Part shown: positions 1 through 8,496 of the stretch, in pieces
Layout: every line of letters begins with the position of its first letter
How positions within the stretch are numbered: the first letter of the stretch is position 1
Virus record (IMG/VR): IMGVR_UViG_3300008952_002488
Span: 62,001-126,000 of that record
DNA: 64,000 nucleotides
DNA from: a virus
Direction: 5' to 3' (one strand)
The notes under the pieces: generated by a model
What the model was told of the DNA's origin: nothing
Seen by the model: the letters and a program-made list of their open reading frames with translations, nothing else
Databases searched by the model: none
Position numbers and translations under genes: made by a program

Positions 1-44
1 TAATCGTCAAACATGGTATTCATCTCTCGAACAAAAGTGCATGA
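1..44 (+). CDS. 3' end of an upstream gene (partial)
   Basis: An open frame runs in from before the window and stops at TGA 42-44, reading IVKHGIHLSNKSA at its end. The stop overlaps the ATG of the next gene (ATGA), the coupling style used throughout this window, which is the main reason to accept it. The product cannot be identified from 13 residues. Because the next gene looks like half of a methyltransferase, this could be the other half, but nothing visible proves it. Confidence 0.35.
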   Translation, partial: IVKHGIHLSNKSA

Positions 45-904
45 CCGAGAAGAAGGTAGTGTGGACCCGGAGCGGATATCTTAAACCATTTTATGATGAC
101 GGGACGATTGGAATAACGGACATGGCTTATTATATTCCCGTTAAATCTCGCACCAAGGGGGACCGGCTCGTAGAGAACCTGTCTTCTCCGCTGATGAAAT
201 ATATCTTCACAACCGCTAAGTGGTCTGGTTTTGGAAACGAGCGAGTGTTTGAGCGGTTGCCTGCGGCGCTAGCCTCTCTCCGGAAAGAGGATTTGGCGGA
301 TCACTTTAATCTGACATCCGACGAAGTGGCTTACATAGAAGAAGAGAGTTGGCGCAAGAAGCCCACGAAGGAGCTTCTTCTTGGTGGAGATTATACGGTC
401 AAAACCCAAGGCAGGTCGGATATTTACGGAGAAGTGTTTACTCCGCCGGAGTTAGTAAATAAGATGCTTGATAAACTCCCACCGGAGGTCTGGGATCATT
501 ATGATGAGCCTTGGACTTTTCTTGATCCGGCATGTGGTAATGGTAATTTTTTAGTAGAAGTTCTTCGGCGTCAGCTTGACGCAGGTGTTTTGCCTGCCAC
601 CGCCCTTGGTTCTGTTTATGGTATTGATATAATGCCGGACAATGTGCTGGAGTGCAGGCAACGCCTTCTTTCCGTGGCTCTCCAGGCGCACATGGAGAGA
701 GAAGAGGAGGCGAAGAGAGCGAACCCTGATGCTGTTTCTTGCCCATCTGCCGTGACCAAATTATACCTAATAGTGACTGAGCGCATTGCGGTGGCTAATA
801 GTTTAGAAGATTCTTTGGAGGATGTCTTCCCCTACAGTCCGGACCCAGGGTTCGACTTCTGCGCCAACCGCCACCGCACCCAAAACGAAGGACCCTCAGA
901 ATGA
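41..904 (+). CDS. N6-adenine methyltransferase-like protein, permuted and lacking motif IV
   Basis: This 287-residue protein has the SAM-binding part of a gamma-type N6-adenine methyltransferase. Residues about 128-147 carry GEVFTPPELV (motif X region) and about 160-172 carry DPACGNGNFL (motif I), followed by YGIDIMPDN (acidic motif II). Residues about 45-105 (SSPLMKYIFTTAKW to DHFNLTSDEVAYIEEE) resemble the segment that normally ends Eco57I-type methylases, so domain order looks permuted. Where the catalytic NPPY/NPPF motif is expected (after FDF) the sequence reads ANRHR and the protein ends soon after. Catalysis is therefore doubtful unless a neighbouring gene supplies the rest. The start is ATG 41, coupled to the upstream stop. 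The fold is confident; activity is not. Confidence 0.7.
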   Translation: MTEKKVVWTRSGYLKPFYDDGTIGITDMAYYIPVKSRTKGDRLVENLSSPLMKYIFTTAKWSGFGNERVFERLPAALASLRKEDLADHFNLTSDEVAYIEEESWRKKPTKELLLGGDYTVKTQGRSDIYGEVFTPPELVNKMLDKLPPEVWDHYDEPWTFLDPACGNGNFLVEVLRRQLDAGVLPATALGSVYGIDIMPDNVLECRQRLLSVALQAHMEREEEAKRANPDAVSCPSAVTKLYLIVTERIAVANSLEDSLEDVFPYSPDPGFDFCANRHRTQNEGPSE

Positions 905-1188
905 ACAAAAAACACAAAAAGAAATTAAAGCGAGCAGCAAAGAGAAAAAAGGAAAAAGCTTTTGCACAAGAGACCGAACGGGTGCAAAACAAAATGAAGA
1001 AACAGATGGGGGTGTTTGACAGGCTCCCTGAAGATTGTTCTACTTGTGAAAAGGATTTCCCTAAAACTCGTGAGGCACATATGACCTGGCGAGTGGTGGT
1101 GAAAACAGAGAAAGAAAAGGTCTGGCTATTCTGTCCGGACTGCCAAGAGAAAGCCAAGGAATTGGTGGAGAAACAAAATGAAGTTTAA
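901..1188 (+). CDS. small basic protein with CxxC pairs
   Basis: A 95-residue protein whose first 35 residues are almost all Lys/Arg (NKKHKKKLKRAAKRKKEKA). Then come two cysteine pairs, CSTC at about 47-50 and CPDC at about 79-82, spaced as in a small zinc ribbon. The basic tail suggests nucleic-acid binding, which is inference. Start ATG 901 overlaps the previous stop (ATGA), and its own end overlaps the IMP dehydrogenase gene by 11 bases, so it sits in one transcription unit with both. Confidence 0.75.
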   Translation: MNKKHKKKLKRAAKRKKEKAFAQETERVQNKMKKQMGVFDRLPEDCSTCEKDFPKTREAHMTWRVVVKTEKEKVWLFCPDCQEKAKELVEKQNEV

Positions 1189-2218
1189 AGAAGCAGTCAC
1201 CTACGACGACATGCTCATCGTGCCGCAGTACAGCGACATCACGAGCAGGAGCGAGGTAGACATTAGCAGCAATCTTGGTCACAGGGAGTTCCACCTTCCT
1301 GTGATTGCCTCTCCGATGGACACCGTATCCGAGGTCCAGATGGCTCTGGCTATGAATGAGGCAGGAGGTCTTGCTGTTCTCCATCGGTATAATACAATTA
1401 CCGAACAGCAAAAGATGGCGCACAAAGTTGTTCATCACACAGATTGGTCTGGTCAGGTGGCTGCTGCCATCGGCGTGACCGACGACTACTTAGAGCGAGC
1501 AGAAGCTCTTATCGCCACGGGTGTTGATATCCTTTGTGTAGATGTGGCACATGGCCATCACTCTTTAATGAAAAAAGCCCTCACGACCTTGCGGGAAGAG
1601 TATGGAAATCATATCTATATTATGGCAGGAAATGTCTGCACCCTGGAGGGCATCAATGATCTTGCAGATTGGGGCGCTAATGCTGTACGTTGTAATATTG
1701 GTGGTGGCTCCATTTGCAGCACTCGTCTGGTTACGGGACACGGTTTACCGGGACTACAAACAATCCTTGACTGCGCCAGAACAGACCGAGATGTCGCCAT
1801 CATCGCCGACGGAGGAATTAAGTGCTCGGGAGACATTGTTAAGGCGTTGGCAGCGGGGGCAGACTTTGTAATGTGTGGTTCGCTACTGGCAGGAACAGCC
1901 GAAAGCCCCGGTAAAGTAATTAGTTTACCTAGTAACGTCCGAGTAAAAGAATATCGAGGCATGGCTTCCAAAGATGCTCAACTTGATTGGCGCAACAAGT
2001 CATCCACCCCAGAGGGCGTGGCGTCCTATGTCCCCTTCAAGGGTAGTGTGCGTGATATCCTCCGAGACCTAGAAGGAGGGATTAAGTCTGGACTTTCTTA
2101 TACCGGCGCTCGGGACTTGACAGAACTGCGCCACAAGGTAGAATGGGCTCGCCAAACTTCTGCGGGAACCCAAGAGAGTGGAACTCATATTTTTACACAG
2201 AATGGAACAAGAAAATAA
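1178..2218 (+). CDS. IMP dehydrogenase / GMP reductase family enzyme
   Basis: A 346-residue TIM-barrel enzyme of purine nucleotide metabolism. It begins with the family signature TYDDMLIVPQYSD, has IASPMDTVS, and holds the catalytic cysteine C180 in GGGSICSTRLVTGHGLP; ADGGIK and EYRGMAS follow. No CBS insert is present, so it is the size of GMP reductase (about 347) or of CBS-less IMPDH. YRGMAS plus PEGV..YVPFKG favours the IMPDH reaction (IMP to XMP), but GMP reductase cannot be excluded. Host nucleotide pools for phage DNA synthesis are the likely purpose. It overlaps its upstream neighbour and its stop TAA shares a base with the next ATG. Confidence 0.9.
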   Translation: MKFKEAVTYDDMLIVPQYSDITSRSEVDISSNLGHREFHLPVIASPMDTVSEVQMALAMNEAGGLAVLHRYNTITEQQKMAHKVVHHTDWSGQVAAAIGVTDDYLERAEALIATGVDILCVDVAHGHHSLMKKALTTLREEYGNHIYIMAGNVCTLEGINDLADWGANAVRCNIGGGSICSTRLVTGHGLPGLQTILDCARTDRDVAIIADGGIKCSGDIVKALAAGADFVMCGSLLAGTAESPGKVISLPSNVRVKEYRGMASKDAQLDWRNKSSTPEGVASYVPFKGSVRDILRDLEGGIKSGLSYTGARDLTELRHKVEWARQTSAGTQESGTHIFTQNGTRK

Positions 2219-2541
2219 TGTTTTATAGAAAATCACCAAAAGAACAACAAGAAGATATTGACCGTCAACCAACGGATTTTGAGGTTCAGTATAGCGAGAG
2301 CCCAACCTGCTTTGAGGTCCACGAAAAGTGGAAACTTCCATGCGATCAAACTGAGTGTCGCAACTTTATGAATTTCGAAGAAGATCTCAACTGCGCCGTG
2401 GTTTGTGCCCGCAAGAATGAAAACGGACTAAGTTTGCGAGAAGTTGCGGAGCGGATGGGGGTCAGCTTCCCAAGAATCAGCCAGATTGAACACGCTGCGT
2501 TTAAGAAATTAAAAGCTGCTGGGGTTTTTGAAGAAGAATAG
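2218..2541 (+). CDS. sigma-70 region 4-like helix-turn-helix protein
   Basis: A 107-residue protein with a C-terminal helix-turn-helix (about 78-105), LSLREVAERMGVSFPRISQIEHAAFKKLK. This follows the sigma-70 region 4 pattern (LxxxEIAxxxGVxxxRIxQIExxALxKL), which contacts the -35 element. No region 2 is present, so alone it is not a full sigma factor. It may direct host RNA polymerase to phage promoters such as the ACTATTTAT motif; this is inference. Start ATG 2218 overlaps the previous TAA by one base. A T-run and AT-rich spacer follow, where the transcription unit appears to end. Confidence 0.7.
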   Translation: MFYRKSPKEQQEDIDRQPTDFEVQYSESPTCFEVHEKWKLPCDQTECRNFMNFEEDLNCAVVCARKNENGLSLREVAERMGVSFPRISQIEHAAFKKLKAAGVFEEE

Positions 2542-2561
2542 GGTTTTTTCTATATTATCAA

Positions 2562-2570
2562 ACTATTTAT
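2562..2570 (+). promoter_or_regulatory. putative phage late promoter motif ACTATTTAT
   Basis: Exact ACTATTTAT in the intergenic spacer, 48 bases upstream of the scaffold-like gene at 2619. It is one of a set that recurs before virion-type and tagged genes. Confidence 0.55.
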
Positions 2571-2618
2571 TTTTGATTGCGCTCATTGCGTGAATCTATA
2601 AAAGGAGAAAACATCACA

Positions 2619-3152
2619 ATGTCGAAGAAAAAGGCACTCATTAAAGAAACAGTAGTTCGTCGCTGGGGTAAGCTTGCTAACATCCATCCCTTGACTGAAA
2701 CTTTCCTTGAGGATACAGACCTGTATGAACAAGAAGAGGAAGGGGAGGAACTCGACGCTGAGGAAGCTGGTGCGGAAGACATGGAAGTACCCGTTGAAGA
2801 ACCCGGCGCTGAAGAAATGGACGCAGCGGCTCCGGCAGGAGAAGAGGAAGCTGTTGAGCGCATCGTCACTGCCGTTGTAGATGCCATCGCCGACGAAACA
2901 GGTGTTGACATTGAAGTCGAAGGTGAGGCTGGAGAAGCCGAAGGCGAAATGGAAATGGAAATGGGCGAAGAGCCACCTGAAGCGGTCGCTCTCGAAGAGC
3001 CTGCTGCCGAAGAGGAAGAGCCCGCTCCCGCTGGACGTGATATGGCTTACAACCGCAAGGATGAAGAACTCAACATCGATATGATTGACGATGAGGACCT
3101 TACCGAAGCAGTTCTCAAGCGAGTGGTTGAACGACTCCTTCGCCGCAAGTAA
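2619..3152 (+). CDS. acidic scaffold-like protein
   Basis: A 177-residue protein. Its first 35 residues are basic and helical (SKKKALIKETVVRRWGKLAN, then LTETFLED); about 100 Glu/Asp/Ala-rich residues follow, and the end is basic (VLKRVVERLLRRK). A long acidic body with a helical basic end is typical of prohead core or scaffolding proteins, and the N-terminus resembles the short tags of other proteins here (FLED fits an LxE-type prohead protease site). Start ATG 2619 has AAAGGAG upstream; a longer in-frame reading from 2577 lacks a ribosome site. It is preceded by an ACTATTTAT motif. The scaffold role is inferred from composition only. Confidence 0.7.
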   Translation: MSKKKALIKETVVRRWGKLANIHPLTETFLEDTDLYEQEEEGEELDAEEAGAEDMEVPVEEPGAEEMDAAAPAGEEEAVERIVTAVVDAIADETGVDIEVEGEAGEAEGEMEMEMGEEPPEAVALEEPAAEEEEPAPAGRDMAYNRKDEELNIDMIDDEDLTEAVLKRVVERLLRRK

Positions 3153-3168
3153 TCCTTCGGGAGAAAAC

Positions 3169-4113
3169 ATGAACCGTTTTCAAGCAAACGACCTCCGTAA
3201 TTTGATTACCGAGGTCGTTTCTGCTTATCAGGCAGAAAAAAGAAATAAATGGCTACTGGAAAGCCCCGAAGTAATTGAGGAAGGGGTCTTTGATCCCGGC
3301 ATCCTCAAAGCAATCTTCACGGCTGGCGGACCAGGCAGCGGAAAATCTTTTGTAGCAGACATGCTAATGGGAGCCCGATCTCTTGAGCCGCCTCACGCAA
3401 GATACTTTGAGGAAAACACTTCGTATCTTCCTAGCGGCATCAAGTATGTCAACTCTGACACGCTCTTCGAGAGAGGACTCATGAAGATGGGCATCAGCCC
3501 GAAAGACCTTGCGGATATCGAGGGACTGCCCAGCGACGAGTTGTGGGATATCATTCAGGGCGGCGACCCAGAATCTGTTCGCAATGTAGCCAAAGGACAG
3601 CTTAATGCCAAGCGTGCTTTTTTTGAGAGCGGACGCCTGGGTGTGCTGGTTGACGGAACCGGCCGCCAATACGACAAAATCCTGGGACAAAAAGAAAAAA
3701 TGGAGAAGCTAGGATACGACACCGCAATGGTGTTTGTGAACACTTCTCTTGATGTTGCCCAACAACGCAATGCAAACAGGTCACGCCAACTTCCCGAGGA
3801 AACAGTAGAAGACCTGTGGACTCAGGTACAGGAAAACCTGAAAGCCTACGCTCAACTTTTTGGAAACGACTTTACAATTATTATGAACGATGCCCCAGGG
3901 CCACCACCTGACTCAGCGGTCAAAGGACTGGACGACTTTGTGGATGCCCCGGTCAAAAACCCAGTCGGACAAGCGTGGATTGAGGGCGAACTTGAACGCC
4001 GTGGCGTCCAAACTCTTGAGCCCGGCGGAGCAGGCGGTTTCCGTGGAGACCGAGAATCTGCCGAGCGGATTGCTCGTATGAGACAAACAAGAGACGAACA
4101 GGGGGCAGAGTGA
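3169..4113 (+). CDS. zeta toxin-like P-loop kinase
   Basis: A 314-residue protein with a P-loop, GGPGSGKS at about 53-60, followed by a layout like zeta-toxin/UDP-GlcNAc kinase proteins: VNSDTLFERGL, GRLGVLVDGTGR (Walker B-like DGTG), YDTAMVFVNTSLDVAQQRN and an R-rich lid NRSRQLPEE. Residues 1-20 (NRFQANDLRNLITEVVSAY) resemble the helical N-terminal tags of neighbouring proteins. The start is ATG 3169 with CGGGAG upstream; the in-frame ATG at 3085 lies inside the previous gene. The C-terminal 50 residues are Gly/Arg-rich. Substrate unknown; a virion-delivered kinase is possible but inferred. Confidence 0.75.
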   Translation: MNRFQANDLRNLITEVVSAYQAEKRNKWLLESPEVIEEGVFDPGILKAIFTAGGPGSGKSFVADMLMGARSLEPPHARYFEENTSYLPSGIKYVNSDTLFERGLMKMGISPKDLADIEGLPSDELWDIIQGGDPESVRNVAKGQLNAKRAFFESGRLGVLVDGTGRQYDKILGQKEKMEKLGYDTAMVFVNTSLDVAQQRNANRSRQLPEETVEDLWTQVQENLKAYAQLFGNDFTIIMNDAPGPPPDSAVKGLDDFVDAPVKNPVGQAWIEGELERRGVQTLEPGGAGGFRGDRESAERIARMRQTRDEQGAE

Positions 4114-4487
4114 CCTTTGACGTCCTCAAGCTGCTAGAAGAAGAAGGCTACATCAAAGACGGTGAAGACAATTTAGTTCACGCCGAAAAAGCTTTCTTTG
4201 CAGCCCGAGTCATGAAATGGATTAGAAACAAGGTTCAGACTGAGCCTGATTTTGATCTACCTGCCTACTTAACCATGTTGATGTATTATAAAACAGATAT
4301 GGCAGACTTAAAGTTTTCGGAAGATGAAGATAAACTACTATACAAGATGAAGAATCCAGACAGGGAGGTGCAGGAAATTGTGGACTCACTTATTAAAAAT
4401 CTTAACAAGCCTATTTCAGAACCTTCCAAAAAAGAAGGAGCAACCACCAGTGCATCCGAAGATGCTGATGGAACTCCTGACCCCTAA
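4110..4487 (+). CDS. hypothetical protein
   Basis: A 125-residue protein starting at GTG 4110, which overlaps the previous TGA. It is mostly helical and acidic, with an aromatic stretch (YLTMLMYYKTDMADLKF) and a low-complexity tail rich in Ser, Asp and Pro. I recognise no family. It sits between the zeta-like kinase and the transpeptidase-like gene and overlaps the latter by 38 bases, so all three are probably co-translated. Confidence 0.75.
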   Translation: MTFDVLKLLEEEGYIKDGEDNLVHAEKAFFAARVMKWIRNKVQTEPDFDLPAYLTMLMYYKTDMADLKFSEDEDKLLYKMKNPDREVQEIVDSLIKNLNKPISEPSKKEGATTSASEDADGTPDP

Positions 4488-5088
4488 AGACATAAAGTCA
4501 TACTTTGCTGCCAAAGGATACAAGTTTTTTGACACTCCCGACAGGAAACTAAACCTTAACATAATTGGCGTGCGCCGTGACAACCAGGGAACCAACACCT
4601 TTGATGATTTTCTGCTTGTAATGTATCGGGAAGAAGAACTGATGATCAGTCATCGCTGGCAAGCCACAACTGACCCAGGGAAGTACTGGCTAGAAAACCC
4701 AATGAACCCGAAAGGCACAGCCGTCCTTTCGCCAGGTCAGTACCGAGGCACTTGGCAGCTTGGTAAACACCAAGGAAAATACGAGGCACTTGTTCAGAGA
4801 AGACCAGTAAAAGTTTGGCGGGACAATAACAAAGATGAGGTTATAGATTATAATAATATAACACTTCTATCTGAGGAGGGTTATTTCGGAATAAACATTC
4901 ACCGCAGTAATCCGTATGACCAGTCGTACCTTGTCAACAAATGGAGTGCCGGCTGCCAAGTTTTTAAAAAAGCGGAAGATTATAATAAGTTTATAGAACT
5001 TTGCAGAGAGTCAGCGAAGATCTACGGCAACAGCTTTACTTACACCTTGGTTGACGAAAAAGATTTGAGGAAACACCTAAATAGTTGA
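4450..5088 (+). CDS. L,D-transpeptidase (YkuD)-like protein
   Basis: A 212-residue protein with a YkuD-type active-site pattern near its end: IH at 150-151, then KWSAGCQVF with Ser166, Gly168 and Cys169, like the family's H...S[HA]GC arrangement. In the family the cysteine attacks peptidoglycan stem peptides, so a role in cell-wall remodelling or hydrolysis during entry or lysis is plausible. No signal peptide is visible, which suits a virion-borne or lysis-released enzyme. I chose GTG 4450 because AAGGAG sits 9 bases upstream; ATG 4462 and 4468 are alternatives. The match rests on the motif, not overall similarity. Confidence 0.65.
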   Translation: MHPKMLMELLTPKDIKSYFAAKGYKFFDTPDRKLNLNIIGVRRDNQGTNTFDDFLLVMYREEELMISHRWQATTDPGKYWLENPMNPKGTAVLSPGQYRGTWQLGKHQGKYEALVQRRPVKVWRDNNKDEVIDYNNITLLSEEGYFGINIHRSNPYDQSYLVNKWSAGCQVFKKAEDYNKFIELCRESAKIYGNSFTYTLVDEKDLRKHLNS

Positions 5089-5096
5089 CTATTTAT
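5088..5096 (+). promoter_or_regulatory. putative phage late promoter motif ACTATTTAT
   Basis: Exact ACTATTTAT followed by ATG, 28 bases upstream of the start at 5125 and just past the previous stop. AAATAGT directly upstream makes a small inverted repeat with it. Confidence 0.6.
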
Positions 5097-5124
5097 ATGT
5101 AGCACTTTTGGGAGAGCTTTATTT

Positions 5125-5952
5125 ATGCAACATAGATTAATCATGGAGAATTGGCGCAATTTTCTGGAACAGCCGGGGGATCCATTCCTTATTTACGAAA
5201 GAAAAGGTAAAATAGAGCAGGTAAATTTTCAGCACCTGCTAAAGGAAGTTGACCGAGGTAAAGTATCACACAAGCAAGCGTACCTAATTTTTGAAAGAGC
5301 GTTTGATTATGGGGAAAGACAGCTTCTAGAAGAAGGACTTTGGGATCTTATTGTTCAAGGATACGACAAAGCCGGTGAAATTGTTAGCAATGTCGCCGCC
5401 GACGTCAAGGCAGCGTGGGAAAAAGTAAGCGATTTTTATTTGAATATGATGATCAAGGCGATGGGACTGGCCAGCCGTGGCATTCAGTTCTTTTCCAAGT
5501 ATGCCAGAAAAGTGTTAGATGCGATTGATAAGTTTCAGGAGAAGCATCCTATACTTTATAAAATTATTGTTGCTGTTATAATCATTCTGATTATTTACGC
5601 TTTGTTTGGGTCGTCTAACGCTCAAGCAGCAGTTCGGGTTGGCGACAAAACTATGACCGACACAGAGTACAAGGCTGTCCAAGGGGTGCTAGAGACGGCA
5701 TCAAGAGATGCTTCAATTGCCGACGTAGGATTCAGAACCGCTGTTGGCGAGGCGCAAGTAGCCCTCCAGCAAGCCCACCAAACCGGCGAATCAATTAATA
5801 TAAATGATCTAGCGCCTACTGTGCAGGAGGCTTGGAGTATCGTGGACACCACTTTAAACACAGCAGCCCAAGGCGATAAGGCCGCTGGTCAGGTGTTTAA
5901 TCTATGGTACAAGCTTGGCGACGCTCTTAGAATCACAAGCATAGGAATGTAA
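5125..5952 (+). CDS. tagged membrane protein, candidate virion-packaged protein
   Basis: A 275-residue protein opening with HRLIMENWRNFLE, a short tag nearly shared with the proteins at 29531, 30358, 31517 and 32117. After a linker, LLEEGLWDLIVQGYDKAGEIV begins a helical amphipathic region. One strong transmembrane segment follows at about 148-163 (IIVAVIIILIIYALFG), then NAQAAVRVGDKTMT and a second helical domain. The 31517 product has the same layout. The tag resembles T4 capsid-targeting sequences, which are cut after (L/I)xE by the prohead protease. A membrane-inserting protein carried in the head is the inference. Preceded by a late motif. Confidence 0.75.
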   Translation: MQHRLIMENWRNFLEQPGDPFLIYERKGKIEQVNFQHLLKEVDRGKVSHKQAYLIFERAFDYGERQLLEEGLWDLIVQGYDKAGEIVSNVAADVKAAWEKVSDFYLNMMIKAMGLASRGIQFFSKYARKVLDAIDKFQEKHPILYKIIVAVIIILIIYALFGSSNAQAAVRVGDKTMTDTEYKAVQGVLETASRDASIADVGFRTAVGEAQVALQQAHQTGESININDLAPTVQEAWSIVDTTLNTAAQGDKAAGQVFNLWYKLGDALRITSIGM

Positions 5953-5962
5953 GGAGAAAATA

Positions 5963-6418
5963 ATGTCCCAATATAAAATCACTAAAAAACGGTTAGCGCA
6001 AATCATAAAAGAAGAATACCAAAACCTTCAAGAACTTGAGGACCCTCGCAGCCCAAGCCCAATGTCGTGGGAACACGAGGGTGCGGCTGACGACTTCAGA
6101 AATCAGATTATGAATTTGGTCTTCAAATTAGCGCCCCTCACTCTTGATCCCAAGACTGCCAACGCCGTCGAAATTGAAATTCGAGATGTACTTAACACTC
6201 TCAACATTGGCACAAACCCAAGAGACCAGTACCGCCAAGAAGAATCCAAGAAAGCCAAGAAAGATTTTGATGGTGATGGTGAGGTAGAGTCCGCAGAAGC
6301 GGAGTGGAAGGGTTCTCGGGACAAAGCAATTGATAAAGAAAAGGAAGACGAGAAAGTTAGCAAGGAATCGCTGGACTCTATTCGTGACCTGATCATGCAA
6401 GAACTAAAGAACCTCTAA
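5963..6418 (+). CDS. tagged protein with EF-hand-like loop
   Basis: A 151-residue protein. It begins with KITKKRLAQIIKEEYQNL, an amphipathic helical tag of the xLRxIIKEE type also present at 33250 and 29340. Near residue 92 is DFDGDGEVESAEAEW, spaced as in a calcium-binding EF-hand loop (D-x-D-x-D-x-x-x-x-x-x-E), set in Lys/Glu-rich sequence. A good AAGGAG precedes ATG 5963. Its stop TAA overlaps the next ATG (TAATG). Virion packaging is inferred from the tag. Confidence 0.7.
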   Translation: MSQYKITKKRLAQIIKEEYQNLQELEDPRSPSPMSWEHEGAADDFRNQIMNLVFKLAPLTLDPKTANAVEIEIRDVLNTLNIGTNPRDQYRQEESKKAKKDFDGDGEVESAEAEWKGSRDKAIDKEKEDEKVSKESLDSIRDLIMQELKNL

Positions 6419-8496
6419 TGTATGCGCCGTTTAAGCAACATCATCTTGACTACGTTGCCAGCGTTCCCGCCGTTAACAATGAGTTTGCAGACAAAGTAAA
6501 AGAATTAGACCACAGGCTTCAGAAAAACGGCTTGGCTTATAAAAATTGGGATACAATGACAGATCACCAGCAGGAGATCTTTTCTCAAAGCCTGTTCCTT
6601 GATGGTCAGTGTGCAAACAGTGTACAGGATTATGTTAGAGGTGCTGCCCATAGCTGTGAGCCCTGTGCGGTCGAGGAACTTCACCACCACTCCCCAGCTT
6701 TAATGCGAGCGATTGACGAAGAGAAAGAAAAACTTCCTGACATGAAGGTAAAGATTGGGGAAAGTTTAAATATTTTTAATGGACTCATCGACGTAGTGTT
6801 GGAGCAAATATTGTTCGAAGAAGAATCGGAAGATCAACGATATGCATCAGTTAATGAAGCGGTACAAGAGATCCTGGCAGCGGCTAACTCCGAAGTAACA
6901 ACTAACGGTGCAGATGGAGCAGGTGCCCCTCCGCAAAAAAAAAGAGATGGCACATACGGAAACGCCAAGATGTGGCAATACACTAACACACTAGGTCCCC
7001 AGTCTTCCCGCCTAGAATTGCTTAATACGGTAAAAGCTAAACTCACTGAACTGGGGGCTACGGATTTTATAGACTACAAAGAAGCCTTTCGGGGATTTCG
7101 TGCCATTTGGCCCGATGGCTTCAATTACGGACTAAAGATATTTAAAGGTGGAGCGAAGGGCATCGGAAACAAGGGAGATATTCTAGAAGGGTTGTTGGCG
7201 TCTGCCTTTTATTTGCGCTTTCTAGATCCAGATGGGGAACTTGACGCTAATGATATTTTTAAGACGGCTCGCTCGTTAGGTAAAAATGCGACGTCCAATA
7301 GGAGCGGAAAGGGTAAAAATGGATCGGTAGGACCAACACCATCAGGAAAAGACGGAGAAGACAAAGTAACTCTCAGAGTGGGGTTAGCCAACGGAGTGTT
7401 CAGTGACTTGACGGCGGTAAAAGAAGATGCCGACGATACCGAAGAGGAGGTGGGCGTTTGGGACGACGACCTTCGCCCCTTGGCGGTGGGAGCCGCCAGG
7501 GCAGCAAGTACCCGAGGCGCTAAAGAACTAGCCAAAACACTATGGGAAAGCCAGGTGGATAATATCGTGGTTAGCGCCATGGGTTTGGAGGGACAGACTG
7601 TAACTAAGGCAGACTTGCAGGTCACTATTGATGGAAGGCCCGACCTAGACTTTCCCGACGCCGCTGGCGCAACTCTTAAAACAATCGGAAACTTGTCGCT
7701 GAAATATAATTCTACCCTCTTGGGACAAACGGGCAAAAGCTGGACAGGACCCAAGGGAATCCAACAAATGATAAAAGACATGTTTATGGTGGATGTGGGA
7801 GATCAGTCAGATGCCTGGCAAAAGGTGTTGGATACTTATGCAGGTACTGAGCAAGGGAATGACAAACTCAAGGAAGCTTTGTCTGATATGGTGATGGCGA
7901 AAGTAGAAGCTCAACTTGCGCCCATTTTCAACCCGCCTGGCAAAGACGAAGAGGCGGAAGCACAGGCTAAAAAAGCTCTACTCACAGCTATCGAGGGCGG
8001 CGTTCGCAAAGCCGGCACAGGATATACAGCCGAACAGATTGCTGATGCGGGACAGGATACACCTCCGATGGGATTCTTGTCTATTGGCAACGAGACTGCC
8101 TATTATTTAGATTTTTACGAGTCTTTGACGAAGGCGATGCAGGATACAGCCGACTTGGCTGTGGTTCACAAAAAAGATGAGGGCGAGAATCCTATGTTGC
8201 TGTTTTATGATAGAAGTAAACTTACCAATGATGATGACCCAAGCTCCGCCCCCTATCCTGAACCTAGAACAAAATCCAGTCCTAATGTATTATTCTCTTA
8301 TCGGGGGAAGCCCGAAAACAAAGGCAAAACATTTAGGACCTACATTGAGTACGGACCCCGGTTGAAAGAGTTGACGGAGATATTTGATGACGATGCCCAG
8401 GCACAAATCCAGCAAGCGGCCGCTGAAGCTGTTGAGCCCGCAGGTGCTGACGATGCTCCTGATATCACTTCTCCCGACGTAAGTCCAGCACAATAG
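6418..8496 (+). CDS. large protein of unknown function, possible nuclease-like fold
   Basis: A 692-residue protein with no signal peptide. Two patches look conserved: GAKGIGNKGDILEGLLASAFYLRFL (about 241-265) and a later IDGRPDLDFP with LSLKYNSTLLGQTG (about 402-441). An E...D...(S)LK order over such a span is seen in some PD-(D/E)XK nuclease-like phage proteins, but this is a weak structural guess. The N-terminal 150 residues have a Cys/His patch (CANSVQDY, CEPC, HHHS) and an acidic helix. The C-terminus is Ala/Glu/Pro-rich. It lies in the tagged/virion gene cluster. Confidence 0.7.
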   Translation: MYAPFKQHHLDYVASVPAVNNEFADKVKELDHRLQKNGLAYKNWDTMTDHQQEIFSQSLFLDGQCANSVQDYVRGAAHSCEPCAVEELHHHSPALMRAIDEEKEKLPDMKVKIGESLNIFNGLIDVVLEQILFEEESEDQRYASVNEAVQEILAAANSEVTTNGADGAGAPPQKKRDGTYGNAKMWQYTNTLGPQSSRLELLNTVKAKLTELGATDFIDYKEAFRGFRAIWPDGFNYGLKIFKGGAKGIGNKGDILEGLLASAFYLRFLDPDGELDANDIFKTARSLGKNATSNRSGKGKNGSVGPTPSGKDGEDKVTLRVGLANGVFSDLTAVKEDADDTEEEVGVWDDDLRPLAVGAARAASTRGAKELAKTLWESQVDNIVVSAMGLEGQTVTKADLQVTIDGRPDLDFPDAAGATLKTIGNLSLKYNSTLLGQTGKSWTGPKGIQQMIKDMFMVDVGDQSDAWQKVLDTYAGTEQGNDKLKEALSDMVMAKVEAQLAPIFNPPGKDEEAEAQAKKALLTAIEGGVRKAGTGYTAEQIADAGQDTPPMGFLSIGNETAYYLDFYESLTKAMQDTADLAVVHKKDEGENPMLLFYDRSKLTNDDDPSSAPYPEPRTKSSPNVLFSYRGKPENKGKTFRTYIEYGPRLKELTEIFDDDAQAQIQQAAAEAVEPAGADDAPDITSPDVSPAQ

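Noticed and set aside
2562-2570. T4-type late promoter TATAAATA read in the same direction
   Set aside because: In the gene direction the word is ACTATTTAT; the T4 box would be on the opposite strand. It is treated as a separate motif.
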